Shown: piece by piece, positions 10,148 through 21,039 of the stretch
Numbering within the stretch: the first letter of the stretch is position 1
How the letters are laid out: each line of letters starts with the position of its first letter
Origin: Methylophaga sp.
GTDB lineage: Bacteria > Pseudomonadota > Gammaproteobacteria > Nitrosococcales > Methylophagaceae
DNA length: 64,000 bases
Assembly (NCBI GenBank): GCA_002733715.2
Contig: NVWQ02000053.1
Coordinates: 1-64,000 of the forward strand
Direction of reading: 5' to 3'
Made by a program: the position numbers and the translations under genes
The notes under the pieces: generated by a model
What the model was told of the DNA's origin: nothing
The model's input: only the letters and a program-made list of their open reading frames with translations
Databases searched by the model: none

Positions 10148-11040
10148 TTATTCGCCTTCAGTAGGCGTTTAATGGTGTCATCAAATAAGCCAAACAAATC
10201 CTGGCTTTGTTTATTTCCACCGACTGTAAAGGGCAAACTCACACTGGTGATGGATGATTTTTTTACCAGCCAGTCTGAAGCACGAGTAGATTGATAGGCA
10301 GCGTGAATAACTATATTTGCAGGTGTTGTCTTAAGTTGAGTCAATATTCTATTTAAGTAATCGACACTAGGTGGAACGCCTGGTTTTTCTTCTAGCACTG
10401 CTACTTTCTTTAATCCTAACCAGTCAAATAAATAACGCCAACTATCATGCTGAACAACAATAGCAGCATCTTTTAATGGTGCGGCTTGTTGTTGCCATTT
10501 TGTAATGGCCGCCTGCCAACGTTGCGTAAAATCATCGCCACGTTGTTGATAAAAATCTGCATTGTCACTATCAAGTTCTTGCAAGCGTTGGCTAAGTGCC
10601 TTTGCAATTTGCATAATGTTCAGTGGGCTAGTTTGAATATGTGGATTACCGGCGGCATGAACATGGCCTTGACTGCGATCAAGTGATGTTGGCATATCAG
10701 ATAATCTGACATAATTAGAAGCCATAAAGTAACCAGGTGATCCTGCTTGAATCGCTGAATTACTAGATTTACGCTGTAATAGTGGTAACCAACCTACTTC
10801 TAATTCAGCGCCTGTACACACTAATAAGTCTGCTCGTCTTGCTTTGGCAATTAGACTAGGACGAGCCTGAATATAATGCGGATCTTGCAAGCCATTAGTA
10901 GCAGAAAATACGGTGACTTTATCGCCACCGAGTTCTTGGCTTAAGGCCGCCCATTCAGGTTCACAGGCAAAGATATTAACCTCAGCCATGACGGGTGAAG
11001 TAGCGACAAATAGTAGTAAAGATGTGATTATTTTTTTCAT
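10144..11040 (-). CDS. metal ABC transporter substrate-binding protein, ZnuA-like
   Basis: signal peptide; VNIFACEPEWAALSQELGGDKVTVFSATNGLQDPHYIQARPSLIAKARRADLLVCTGAELEVGWLP; HVHAAGNPHIQTSP. Confidence 0.9.
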   Translation of the reverse strand: MKKIITSLLLFVATSPVMAEVNIFACEPEWAALSQELGGDKVTVFSATNGLQDPHYIQARPSLIAKARRADLLVCTGAELEVGWLPLLQRKSSNSAIQAGSPGYFMASNYVRLSDMPTSLDRSQGHVHAAGNPHIQTSPLNIMQIAKALSQRLQELDSDNADFYQQRGDDFTQRWQAAITKWQQQAAPLKDAAIVVQHDSWRYLFDWLGLKKVAVLEEKPGVPPSVDYLNRILTQLKTTPANIVIHAAYQSTRASDWLVKKSSITSVSLPFTVGGNKQSQDLFGLFDDTIKRLLKANK

Positions 11041-11052
11041 GAAACTCTCCAA

Positions 11053-12381
11053 TTAATAGCTATGTGCGCCATGAGCGCCGATGTTAACGGTATATTGTAA
11101 GAACAACTGGGTATCGTTATTGCGTGAAGACTTATCTTCATTTATTTGTACGCGAAGTCGACTAAAATTACTGGGTAACCATTCCAACATCAAGCTGTAG
11201 CGTTGTGGGTGAAAGCTGGTTAAATCAAGGTTAGCAGCGTTCAATAAGCCTACATTTGATGCATTGATTGAACTGCTTAAACGGTCATAACGCATGCCCG
11301 CACGCCAGCGCGGCATAAATTGATACATACCTTCTACATAGCCGCCATATTGTTTACCATTATAAATGGCCGTTGTTGGGATGTTGTTGAGTGTGCCTGT
11401 GTCATGTGAGTAAAAATATTCGCCTAATAAGGTGAGATTTTGTTGCGTTGGGTTACCGTTCGGTGCCCATTTGTAGATAAGGGATAGGTTGCTAATATCC
11501 GTATCACCATTAAAAGTAACGGGGCTAGGCAGGTTCATATCACCGATAGATCGATCTTTAGGGGATGATTGCCAGTGTGCAACACTTGCCTGCCAGCTGT
11601 GACTAATGCCGATATCACCGCCTGTTTTAGCAAACACTAACCAGTCGCCAATACCACTATGTGAGCCATTACTGGGATATTGATTACCACTGCCGATAGT
11701 GCCACCAATTTCAACGAGTTGGTCAGTGGGTAAGATATAAGATAGTTTTAGACCATCCGTCGCCATTTGATCACCGAATAAACCCCGATAAATCAATGGT
11801 GCGTCAGCAAAATTCCACACATGAACGTGGCGTTCATTTAAATAACCAATGGGCGAGTAAAAACGTCCAGCCCGAACGGTTAGGCCATTATCGAGGCCTT
11901 GAGTTTCGATAAAGGCTTCTTCGACGCCAGCCCCATCATCCGCTAAAGCAATGGTCATTTGGCCGAATAATAGTTGATCGATACTGGCGCTTAATGTTAT
12001 TTCACTTTCGCCTAATGACAAACCTTCCGTTGCTAGCCCCGCTCCATTCTGCATTGAAAAACCATTTAGAGTATAGTTACCTGTTGGGTTTGAATAGCTA
12101 CTAAACTGACCATTTAACACCATGCTAATGGCCGGGTTAAAGCTATTATTGCTGTGGGTGATGGGAATGGGTGTTGATTTGACAATGGCGACTTCTTCAC
12201 GCACATCATTGGTCGTGTTTTCAGCTTGGGTTAGACGCTGTTCTAGTTGTTGGATGCGTTGCTCATATTCAGCTCGCATCTGAGCAATTTCGGCTTTTAA
12301 ATCGCCGAGATCATCAGCCAATACCGCAGACATAGGGGTGAGTGCTGCGGCAATAAGCAGTGTTAATGTTAATCGTTTCAT
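11053..12381 (-). CDS. outer-membrane porin-like beta-barrel with N-terminal coiled coil
   Basis: 442 aa, signal peptide, coiled coil (LKAEIAQMRAEYEQRIQQLEQRLTQAE), alternating beta-strand pattern; directly upstream of the ZnuA-like gene. Confidence 0.75.
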   Translation of the reverse strand: MKRLTLTLLIAAALTPMSAVLADDLGDLKAEIAQMRAEYEQRIQQLEQRLTQAENTTNDVREEVAIVKSTPIPITHSNNSFNPAISMVLNGQFSSYSNPTGNYTLNGFSMQNGAGLATEGLSLGESEITLSASIDQLLFGQMTIALADDGAGVEEAFIETQGLDNGLTVRAGRFYSPIGYLNERHVHVWNFADAPLIYRGLFGDQMATDGLKLSYILPTDQLVEIGGTIGSGNQYPSNGSHSGIGDWLVFAKTGGDIGISHSWQASVAHWQSSPKDRSIGDMNLPSPVTFNGDTDISNLSLIYKWAPNGNPTQQNLTLLGEYFYSHDTGTLNNIPTTAIYNGKQYGGYVEGMYQFMPRWRAGMRYDRLSSSINASNVGLLNAANLDLTSFHPQRYSLMLEWLPSNFSRLRVQINEDKSSRNNDTQLFLQYTVNIGAHGAHSY

Positions 12382-12461
12382 AGTGTTTTCTCATAGCATT
12401 AGTTGCAGAGATAAGCCCGTCAGCAGACGGATCTATCCTGAAATAGTGTAGGTGTTACAGG

Positions 12462-12752
12462 CTATGAAAAAACAGGTGGGGCGCGGATGGCATGGTGTTC
12501 ACGTTGACGTATTGATATCGACGTGAAGACTAAAGTGGGCTCAGTCGTACTAAACTGTACGGTGAACTGAGGCTTAATTGATATTGCCAGATCAAGCGTC
12601 GGGGTGTGACTGACACTTTCAAAGCGTTGACATTGGTCACTCGTAATATGGAAAGGATGTGAAACATCATGCCAAATAGCAAACGACTGCATTAACAGCA
12701 ATAATGCTGTCAGCAGGTAAAGCCAATGACGTTGGTTAAGGACATTTTTCAC
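12462..12752 (-). CDS. small single-TM hypothetical protein, DUF2946-like architecture
   Basis: N-terminal TM, His/Cys-containing segment (WHDVSHPFHITSDQC) and C-terminal IRAPPVFS. Confidence 0.55.
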   Translation of the reverse strand: MKNVLNQRHWLYLLTALLLLMQSFAIWHDVSHPFHITSDQCQRFESVSHTPTLDLAISIKPQFTVQFSTTEPTLVFTSISIRQREHHAIRAPPVFS

Positions 12753-12765
12753 GATTAGACAGGAT

Positions 12766-13902
<1,137 letters not shown>

Positions 13903-14397
13903 TTAAATATCCATGCCAATGGTAAATAACACGGCATTAAAACCTAGTAAGATTGTATCAAAACCAAAAGCATTTTTCTTGTAGCCAATACTGGGAATAA
14001 TGGCAGGAGCAAAGCCAAAATCATTAAGTGGTATCTTATCCTCAAACTCATCTTTATAGCCATGAATCAAGCCCATGGTCACTTTTGTATGAAAGTCTTG
14101 CCAGTTTCCATGATAATTCCAGCTTTTTCCACCATACATATATTGTGAAAATTGACCAAAGGAATTATTAAATAATGACAAGCCATATAACCAATTATTC
14201 GCTTTAACAGCTTCTAAGCTGGTGAAAATTCGAGGACCAGCATAATCCTTATCGTCATCACCACCAAAGTGAAAATAAGTGCCTGTTTGAAAATACAGGT
14301 GGTCATAGTTATACCAATATTTTTCTTTTGCGTGCAATGAAAAAGGTAAAAGTAATACCAAACTTAACGCAAGAGTCATGATGCTTTTTTTTATCAT
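13903..14397 (-). CDS. conserved hypothetical exported protein, probable small beta-barrel
   Basis: signal peptide and aromatic-rich 164 aa protein ending in ...ILLGFNAVLFTIGMDI; located between dapE and arsC-like genes. Confidence 0.6.
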   Translation of the reverse strand: MIKKSIMTLALSLVLLLPFSLHAKEKYWYNYDHLYFQTGTYFHFGGDDDKDYAGPRIFTSLEAVKANNWLYGLSLFNNSFGQFSQYMYGGKSWNYHGNWQDFHTKVTMGLIHGYKDEFEDKIPLNDFGFAPAIIPSIGYKKNAFGFDTILLGFNAVLFTIGMDI

Positions 14398-14738
14398 GAT
14401 ATTAGTTTTTCGTAATCCATTATATTAAATCCAACTATTATATCCCTACCTGTCATCAATATAGGCCGTTTAATTAATGTTGGATTTTCCAGCATTAATG
14501 TAATGGCATTATTTTGATTCAATGTGTCTTTCTTATTCTGATCAATATTCTGCCATGTTCGGCTACGCTTATTTAACAATGTTTCCCATGATACTGACTC
14601 TAGCCATTTACCAATAGTTATCTCATCTAAACCATCAACACGAAAGTCATGAAATTGAAAATCAATATTATTAGCTTCACACCACCGGCGGGCTTTTCTA
14701 ACTGTGTCGCAGTTTTTAATGCCGTATAAAGTGGTCAT
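14394..14738 (-). CDS. ArsC/Spx-family reductase (YffB-like)
   Basis: LYGIKNCDTVRKARRWCEANNIDFQFHDFRVDGL...LIKRPIL. Confidence 0.92.
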   Translation of the reverse strand: MTTLYGIKNCDTVRKARRWCEANNIDFQFHDFRVDGLDEITIGKWLESVSWETLLNKRSRTWQNIDQNKKDTLNQNNAITLMLENPTLIKRPILMTGRDIIVGFNIMDYEKLIS

Positions 14739-15994
14739 TGTGATGAATTTTCAGCTTGTAATGTTTCTAGTAGGCTTAAAATTCGGTGGGCAGCATTAAT
14801 GCACTCTTCTATTGGTGCAACTAATGCCATTCGGACTCGATTTTTGCCAGGATTACCATTGGCAGTATCGCGCGCTAAAAAGCTGCCGGGTAATACGGTA
14901 ACATTTTGTTCATCAAATAATCGACGTGCAAATTCAGTGTCTGAAATAGGTGTTTCTGCCCATAAATAAAAGCTAGCTTCAGGCAAGCTAACATTCATGT
15001 TTCGGCCTAAAATAGCTAAAACGGCATCAAACTTATCACGATATTGTTTGCGGTTATAGATAACATGCTCTTCATCTTGCCAAGCAACCAGTGATGCGGC
15101 TTGGGTCGCAGTTGGCATAGCAGAGCCATGGTAGGTACGATAGCGTAAAAAATCTTTTATGATCTTTTCATCACCCGCCACAAAGCCACTGCGTAAGCCA
15201 GGTGCGTTTGAGCGTTTTGATAAGCTGTGGAAAATCACGCAGTGACTAAAATCGGTATAGCCCGCTTTGACGGCCGCTTCTAATAAGCCAACAGGTGGCT
15301 GTGATTCATCAATATAAATTTCTGAATAACATTCATCCGAGGCAATGATAAAGTCATGTTTATGTGCTAATTCGATCAGCATCGTTAATGTTGCTTGATC
15401 GATAACCGCACCGGTAGGATTGCCAGGACTACATAAATATAATAATTGGCAGCGATCCCAAATATCGGCACTTACGGCAGAAAAATCGGGAATAAAGTTA
15501 TTGTCCGCATCGCAGTTTAGGAAATAAGGTTCAGCGCCCGCTAAAATTGCTGCACCCTCATATATTTGATAAAAAGGATTAGGCATCAAAATCAAGGGGT
15601 CAGCCAGCTTGATCTTGGCCTCACCGCGATCAAGCTGGCTGACCCCTTGATTTCTATCAACAACAGCTTGGGCAAAAGCAAATAATGCCTCACGTGTACC
15701 GTTGACTGGAAGGATATGCCTAGTAGCTTGAATATAACCGGTTAACTGAAAACGATTACCTAACCATTTTTCTATAGCAAGTCTAAGCTCAAGTGACCCC
15801 ATTGTGGTGGGGTAAGTAGATAGGCCATGCATATGCTCAATAACGGCTTCGGCAATAAAGCCCGGCGTAGGGTGTTTAGGTTCACCAATAGATAGGGCAA
15901 TATGATTTAAATGCTCAGGTGGATTGCACCCTGCTTTAAGCTCGGCAAGCTTTTCAAATGGATAAGGATGTAGTTTAGCCAGATCAGGATTCAT
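14735..15994 (-). CDS. dapC: succinyldiaminopimelate transaminase with an in-frame palindromic insert
   Basis: aminotransferase class I/II (LSIGEPKHPTPGFI...PGNPTGAV...HSLSKRSNAPGLRSGFVAGD...SFYLWAETP); insert RNQGVSQLDRGEAKIKLADPLIL before MPNPFYQIYEGAA. Confidence 0.93.
   Translation of the reverse strand: MNPDLAKLHPYPFEKLAELKAGCNPPEHLNHIALSIGEPKHPTPGFIAEAVIEHMHGLSTYPTTMGSLELRLAIEKWLGNRFQLTGYIQATRHILPVNGTREALFAFAQAVVDRNQGVSQLDRGEAKIKLADPLILMPNPFYQIYEGAAILAGAEPYFLNCDADNNFIPDFSAVSADIWDRCQLLYLCSPGNPTGAVIDQATLTMLIELAHKHDFIIASDECYSEIYIDESQPPVGLLEAAVKAGYTDFSHCVIFHSLSKRSNAPGLRSGFVAGDEKIIKDFLRYRTYHGSAMPTATQAASLVAWQDEEHVIYNRKQYRDKFDAVLAILGRNMNVSLPEASFYLWAETPISDTEFARRLFDEQNVTVLPGSFLARDTANGNPGKNRVRMALVAPIEECINAAHRILSLLETLQAENSSQ
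15589..15653. repeat. 26-bp perfect inverted repeat (13-nt loop) inside dapC
   Basis: left 15589-15614 aaatcaaggggtcagccagcttgatc; right 15628-15653 gatcaagctggctgaccccttgattt; exact reverse complements. Confidence 0.97.
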
Positions 15995-16095
15995 CGATGC
16001 AATTCGAGTTAGGTAAAAACGAACCAGTATAGCGGGTTATTCAAAATTTTAAATTAATACTGACCTTTATTTTACTGATGGTATAAAATTTATCA

Positions 16096-16980
16096 ATGAA
16101 CCCACAAAATCACCCACATCATCGCTTGGCAATTGCTAGTTTATTATTTTCAGCCAGTCTGTGGGGTTTGATTTGGTATCCCCTGCGATTATTGAATGAG
16201 GCAGGAATGAGCGCTGTTTGGAGCTCATTAATTATGTATTTGGCGGCGGGTGCAGTCGCTGTCCCTGTATTATATAAGCAGTGTAAGTTGATATCCTTAC
16301 ATCGCGCAGATTTACTAGCGCTAGCTGTCGCTGCAGGCATCACTAATGTAGCTTTTGTAGTGGCTTTGATTGAAGGTGAGGTGATGCGAGTGATGTTGTT
16401 GTTTTATCTATCGCCTTTGTGGACGGTTTTATTAGGCCGTTGGTGGTTAGGTGAGCGATTATCACGAGCTGCGATGATGATGTTTGCTGTTGCAATGAGC
16501 GGCTCTATTATAATGCTCTGGAATCCAGAAATGGGTTGGCCTTGGCCTCATGGAATGGCAGATTGGTTAGCGTTAATGGCCAGCATAGCTTTTTCAATTA
16601 ATAATGTGCTTGCGAGGAAACTAGAGCCGGTATCCATGGGAGTTAAAACAGGTGTCGTTTGGTGGGGCGTAGTAGCCACATCAGTAGTTGTTTTGCTTTG
16701 GCAACAGACTTCAGTGCCAGATGTCGCTATCGGCGTTTGGGTGGGTGCGGCACTGCTGGGATTATTAGGAATAACAACGATGACCATTGCTGTGCTGTAT
16801 GGGGTCGGTAAAATGCCTGTTTATCGTTCGTCCGTCATCATGTTATTTGAATTAATTGTTGCCGCGGTGGCTGCATGGTTATTAACGGATGAAATCATGT
16901 CACTACAAGAATGGTTAGGTGGCATTTTAATTTTAGCGGCGGCCTATGGTGTTGCACGATCAGAGATGAAAGAACAGTAG
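16096..16980 (+). CDS. EamA/DMT-family transporter
   Basis: about 10 TM helices, duplicated EamA pattern, ...LFELIVAAVAAWLLTDEIMSLQEWLGGILILAAAYGV. Confidence 0.88.
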   Translation: MNPQNHPHHRLAIASLLFSASLWGLIWYPLRLLNEAGMSAVWSSLIMYLAAGAVAVPVLYKQCKLISLHRADLLALAVAAGITNVAFVVALIEGEVMRVMLLFYLSPLWTVLLGRWWLGERLSRAAMMMFAVAMSGSIIMLWNPEMGWPWPHGMADWLALMASIAFSINNVLARKLEPVSMGVKTGVVWWGVVATSVVVLLWQQTSVPDVAIGVWVGAALLGLLGITTMTIAVLYGVGKMPVYRSSVIMLFELIVAAVAAWLLTDEIMSLQEWLGGILILAAAYGVARSEMKEQ

Positions 16981-17013
16981 CTTCGAAAACCGAAATATAA
17001 AAAGAGGATTAAG

Positions 17014-17403
17014 ATGATTAAATCAATTGCACATGCGAGCTTTTTAGTTGCAGATGTGAACACGGCGTTAGATTTTTATTGTGGTGTTTTAGCCATTAAG
17101 CAAAATATGACGAGACCAAAATTTCCATTTGATGGTGCTTGGCTAGACCTAGGTGATAGCGGACAACAACTACATTTAATGCAATTGCCTAATCCAGATT
17201 CAAAAGAAGGTCGGCCAGAGCATGGCGGCAAAGATAAGCATATTGCTTTGGTGGTTGATAATTTAGATGCATTGGCTGAAAAATTAGAAGCGGCAGAGAT
17301 CACATTTTCACGCAGTAAATCAGGACGATCAGCCTTCTTTTGCCGTGATCCGGATGGTAATGCCTTAGAGTTTGCAGAAGATTTTGCTATTGGGAAAAGC
17401 TGA
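17014..17403 (+). CDS. VOC-family (glyoxalase-like) protein
   Basis: SIAHASFLVADVNTALDFYCGVLAIKQN...KDKHIALVVDNLDALAEKL...FFCRDPDGNALEFAE. Confidence 0.9.
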   Translation: MIKSIAHASFLVADVNTALDFYCGVLAIKQNMTRPKFPFDGAWLDLGDSGQQLHLMQLPNPDSKEGRPEHGGKDKHIALVVDNLDALAEKLEAAEITFSRSKSGRSAFFCRDPDGNALEFAEDFAIGKS

Positions 17404-17698
17404 CTATTTTTCTTGGTAATTTCACCTTTCAACAACTTACAGACTTACTCACATTTCCTGTGGATAAGTCTGTGGTTAACTCTTTAGATATTGGCTAAAG
17501 CGTTATTATTCAACACTGTTACTTAAAATGGTCAAAAAGTAACCATGACAAATAAGTTGTATAAAATCAATCGGTTATACCTGTTATTATTAGTATCAAT
17601 GACTTAGCGGCGATAGTTGTTACAGTTTTGTAACAGTGACACTCAATCTTGAATAACTTTTGGTATGTCAAGCATTAATATGCTTTGTTTTTATAAAA

Positions 17699-18898
17699 TC
17701 AACCCGGCTGGCCATCGGCTCTAGGGCTAATGAATATCATAAAATAATGTACTAAAAACAATGTAAATGCGATGATCCATAGTAGCTGAGCTGTTCCTAT
17801 TAGATGGATGTAGGCATTTGGAAAAAATATAGGAAAGACTACTCTAATAATGGTGCCAAGCAATAGGCTGAGAAATACCCATTTTAAAATAGTGGGTGGT
17901 TCATTAATATTTCTACCTGTGTGGCCTAATGAAATTCTTGCGATCATGCCTAATGTCATCATACCTATTCCACCATAAGTGAATGCATGCAGTGGAATGG
18001 TGGTTGGATATAGTGCGAAGAAATTAAGCGCTTTTAGAATAAAGCCTAAAATGAAAGAGCTATAGCCTACAAATAGCACCCATAACAAGGGTTTCTGCCA
18101 TATTCCTTTGGTATACCAGCCCCATAGTCTAAAACTATGTAAACTAGCTAATACAGCTGAAAACAGCGCCGTGAGCAATGCTTGTTGCAAAAACACATCA
18201 CTGATCCATAAAGCGGCTAAGAATAACAAACTACTGGTATCAATAAACGACCAATTTTTTAATTGAACTTGGTAGCCAACACCACGCTCGATAAAAAAGG
18301 GCATAACACGTCTAGCAAGTGTAAAAATAAGTGCCATTATAAAATAAACACCTGAAAATAAGCCCCATGAAATGCCTTGATCAACTATATGGAATGCTCC
18401 CAAGTAATACAAAATATTTGCTGATAATAAAAGCATAATTTTGGATACTATAGCTGTTTGCCGCCACTGTTTTACCTTAACTATAGGGTGGAGTATAGCG
18501 AGGGTGAGGCCAACATAAAAAGCAATATCAAATAAAGCGCCCCAGACAAAGAGTACGGGTGAATTAAGTAGGGGAAGTATTCTTGCCAGTAACCAGGTTA
18601 GCGCTAATAAAAATAATGGCCATCTCTGAATAGTTTGAACGCCAGTCCAGTTTCGAACTGCAGTGAGTAAGAACCCTGCAATGATGGCAGCACTGTAGCC
18701 AAAAACCATTTCGTGACCATGCCAAGCGATGGGAGTGACATTTGTTATGGGTAATGTCCATCCGAAAGTATAATTTGCCATCCATAGTGATGTGGCGATA
18801 ATGGAAAATAAAATAGCGAGCAAGAAAAAGGGTCTAAAACCTAGTTCGAATAAAGCGAATTTTTTAACAGGCTGTGGGTTTAATTCGGGCTGTTGCAT
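17699..18898 (-). CDS. nnrS: NnrS-family membrane protein
   Basis: FELGFRPFFLLAILFSIIATSLW...PIAWHGHEMVFGYSAAIIAGFLLTAVRNWTG...RVMPFFIERGVG...MIARISLGHTGR. Confidence 0.92.
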   Translation of the reverse strand: MQQPELNPQPVKKFALFELGFRPFFLLAILFSIIATSLWMANYTFGWTLPITNVTPIAWHGHEMVFGYSAAIIAGFLLTAVRNWTGVQTIQRWPLFLLALTWLLARILPLLNSPVLFVWGALFDIAFYVGLTLAILHPIVKVKQWRQTAIVSKIMLLLSANILYYLGAFHIVDQGISWGLFSGVYFIMALIFTLARRVMPFFIERGVGYQVQLKNWSFIDTSSLLFLAALWISDVFLQQALLTALFSAVLASLHSFRLWGWYTKGIWQKPLLWVLFVGYSSFILGFILKALNFFALYPTTIPLHAFTYGGIGMMTLGMIARISLGHTGRNINEPPTILKWVFLSLLLGTIIRVVFPIFFPNAYIHLIGTAQLLWIIAFTLFLVHYFMIFISPRADGQPG

Positions 18899-18911
18899 AG
18901 TATCGGTGGTC

Positions 18912-19778
18912 TCATCCTTCTCGTGCTAAGGGATATTGGCGATCATCATAATCGACATCTTCATCGCCAGTCAGCATTTTGCGCTGACGTTCTAGATCTT
19001 TGAAATTAAATAATTCGTTATCAGCCAGTTGTGAGGGCGAAATATTTTGTAAACTACGGAAAATATTTTCTAAACGACCAGGATGCTGTTTTTCCCAACC
19101 TTGCAGCATTTCTTTAATGACTTGACGTTGCATATTTTGTTGAGAGCCACAAAGATTACATGGAATGATGGGATATTGCTGATGCTCTGCATAACGAATA
19201 ATATCGGCTTCTTTACAATAAGCTAACGGGCGGATCAGGATATTAGTTTTATCATCACTTAATAATTTAGGCGGCATGGCTTTTATTTTACTGCCATAAA
19301 ACATATTTAGAAATGCTGTTTCAATAATATCGTCACGATGATGACCTAGCGCAATTTTTGTGATGCCATTTTGGCGTGCATAGCCATACAACGAGCCACG
19401 ACGTAACCGCGAACAGATACCACAAGTTGTTTTACCCTCAGGTACCACTTCTTTAACAATACTGTAAGTGTCTTTTTCAATAATATGATAATCGACGCCA
19501 ACGTCAGCAAGATATTTGGGCAGAATATGCTCTGGAAATCCCGGTTGTTTCTGATCAAGATTAACGGCGATGATATCAAACTTAATTGGTGCATGTTTTT
19601 GCAGATTCATCAAAATATCGAGCAGGGTATAACTATCTTTACCACCCGATAGACAAACCATGATCTTGTCTCCATCTTGGATCATATTGTAGTCAGAGAT
19701 AGCCTTGCCGACATTTCGACGAAGACGTTTTTTTAATTTATTAAACTCTAATTTCTTTTTCACTACATTTTCGGTCAT
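18912..19778 (-). CDS. ttcA: tRNA 2-thiocytidine(32) synthetase
   Basis: [19 protein letters not shown]...[20 protein letters not shown]...[10 protein letters not shown]...[14 protein letters not shown]. Confidence 0.96.
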   Translation of the reverse strand: MTENVVKKKLEFNKLKKRLRRNVGKAISDYNMIQDGDKIMVCLSGGKDSYTLLDILMNLQKHAPIKFDIIAVNLDQKQPGFPEHILPKYLADVGVDYHIIEKDTYSIVKEVVPEGKTTCGICSRLRRGSLYGYARQNGITKIALGHHRDDIIETAFLNMFYGSKIKAMPPKLLSDDKTNILIRPLAYCKEADIIRYAEHQQYPIIPCNLCGSQQNMQRQVIKEMLQGWEKQHPGRLENIFRSLQNISPSQLADNELFNFKDLERQRKMLTGDEDVDYDDRQYPLAREG

Positions 19779-21038
19779 TTAGATTAGGCCTGAAAAAGGT
19801 TGAACAGTAACGATGGTATTTGGTTCAATGCCATCACATTGCTCTTCTAATAAAATAAAACAGTTGGCGATACTCATTGAACGTAATATCCCTGATCCTT
19901 GTTCACCAGTTGTTTTAACTTGTGTAACGCCGTGCTCATCTTGGAATAAAATACCGCGTTGAAATTCAAAGCGCCCAGCACGTTTTCGAATAGGGCTGAC
20001 ACAGTTGATTTGTAGTAAATGTTTGATTGGGACAGCTTCACCAGAAAGCTGCAGCAAAGCGGGTAGAGCGAATTGATAAAAGGTTACCATCACCGACACA
20101 GGGTTGCCAGGCAGGCCGAAAAACAAGGCATTGTTAATGGTGCCAAATGCAAGTGGCCGGCCAGGTTTCATCGCAATTTTCCAAAAATCGACCTGGCCTA
20201 ATTCAATTAACATTTCTTTAACATAATCAGCATCGCCTACCGAGACACCACCCGTTGTCAGTACAACATCAGCTTGTTCAGATGCCTGCTGCAGAGCTTC
20301 TCGTAAAGCCTGTTTTTGATCTGGAACCACACCCATATCAATAATCTCAACATTGAGATGGCTCAACATGCCGTAAAGTGTGTAACGATTGCTATCGTAA
20401 ATTTCCCCAGCTTGTAATTCTTCCCCTATAGAACGTAACTCATCGCCAGTAGAAAAGAAAGCAACACGAATTTTACGTTTAACAGTAAGTTCAGCGATGC
20501 CAAGCGAGGCAATTAAACCTAAATCAGCAGGGCTGATTTTATGGCCTTCATTAAGTACAACTTCACCAGTCTGTAGGTCTTCGCCTGCCAGTCGCACATT
20601 TTGGCTTTGCTGATGCTGACCATGAACAGTAATAAGTGTGTTATTGACTTCGACATGCTCTTGCATAATTACCGTATCGCAATCAGTTGGCATCATTGCG
20701 CCGGTCATAATTCGAATACATTCACCTTGCTGGATGTTGCCAGTAAAAGGCTGACCCGCAAATGCAATACCAACTTGTTTTAGAGTGAATTTGTTGTCCG
20801 CAATATCAGAACCATGAAGTGCGTAACCATCCATAGCCGAATTATTGTGGGGTGGCACATTAATAGGCGAGACAATTTCATCATGCAAAACATAATCTAA
20901 AGCATTTCTTAGCGAACGTGTTTCTGTTTCGGTAATGGGCGAAATAAGATCATTAATGCGTTGAGTTGCTTGTGCTACGCTTAAACTATTGGGTTCATGG
21001 GCATCGGCACAACTGGGTTGTGGAGTAAATTCAGCCAT
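19779..21038 (-). CDS. moeA: molybdopterin molybdenumtransferase
   Basis: PPHNNSAMDGYALHGSDI...GQPFTGNIQQGECIRIMTGAMMPTDCDTVIMQE...TTGGVSVGDADYVK...FFGLPGNPVSVMVTF. Confidence 0.95.
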   Translation of the reverse strand: MAEFTPQPSCADAHEPNSLSVAQATQRINDLISPITETETRSLRNALDYVLHDEIVSPINVPPHNNSAMDGYALHGSDIADNKFTLKQVGIAFAGQPFTGNIQQGECIRIMTGAMMPTDCDTVIMQEHVEVNNTLITVHGQHQQSQNVRLAGEDLQTGEVVLNEGHKISPADLGLIASLGIAELTVKRKIRVAFFSTGDELRSIGEELQAGEIYDSNRYTLYGMLSHLNVEIIDMGVVPDQKQALREALQQASEQADVVLTTGGVSVGDADYVKEMLIELGQVDFWKIAMKPGRPLAFGTINNALFFGLPGNPVSVMVTFYQFALPALLQLSGEAVPIKHLLQINCVSPIRKRAGRFEFQRGILFQDEHGVTQVKTTGEQGSGILRSMSIANCFILLEEQCDGIEPNTIVTVQPFSGLI

Positions 21039-21039
21039 A

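Noticed and set aside
17459-17470. Replication-origin-like or datA-like locus from the TTATCCACA match
   Set aside because: Only one perfect DnaA box was seen and no dnaA/dnaN/gidA context; a single 9-mer is expected by chance at this scale.
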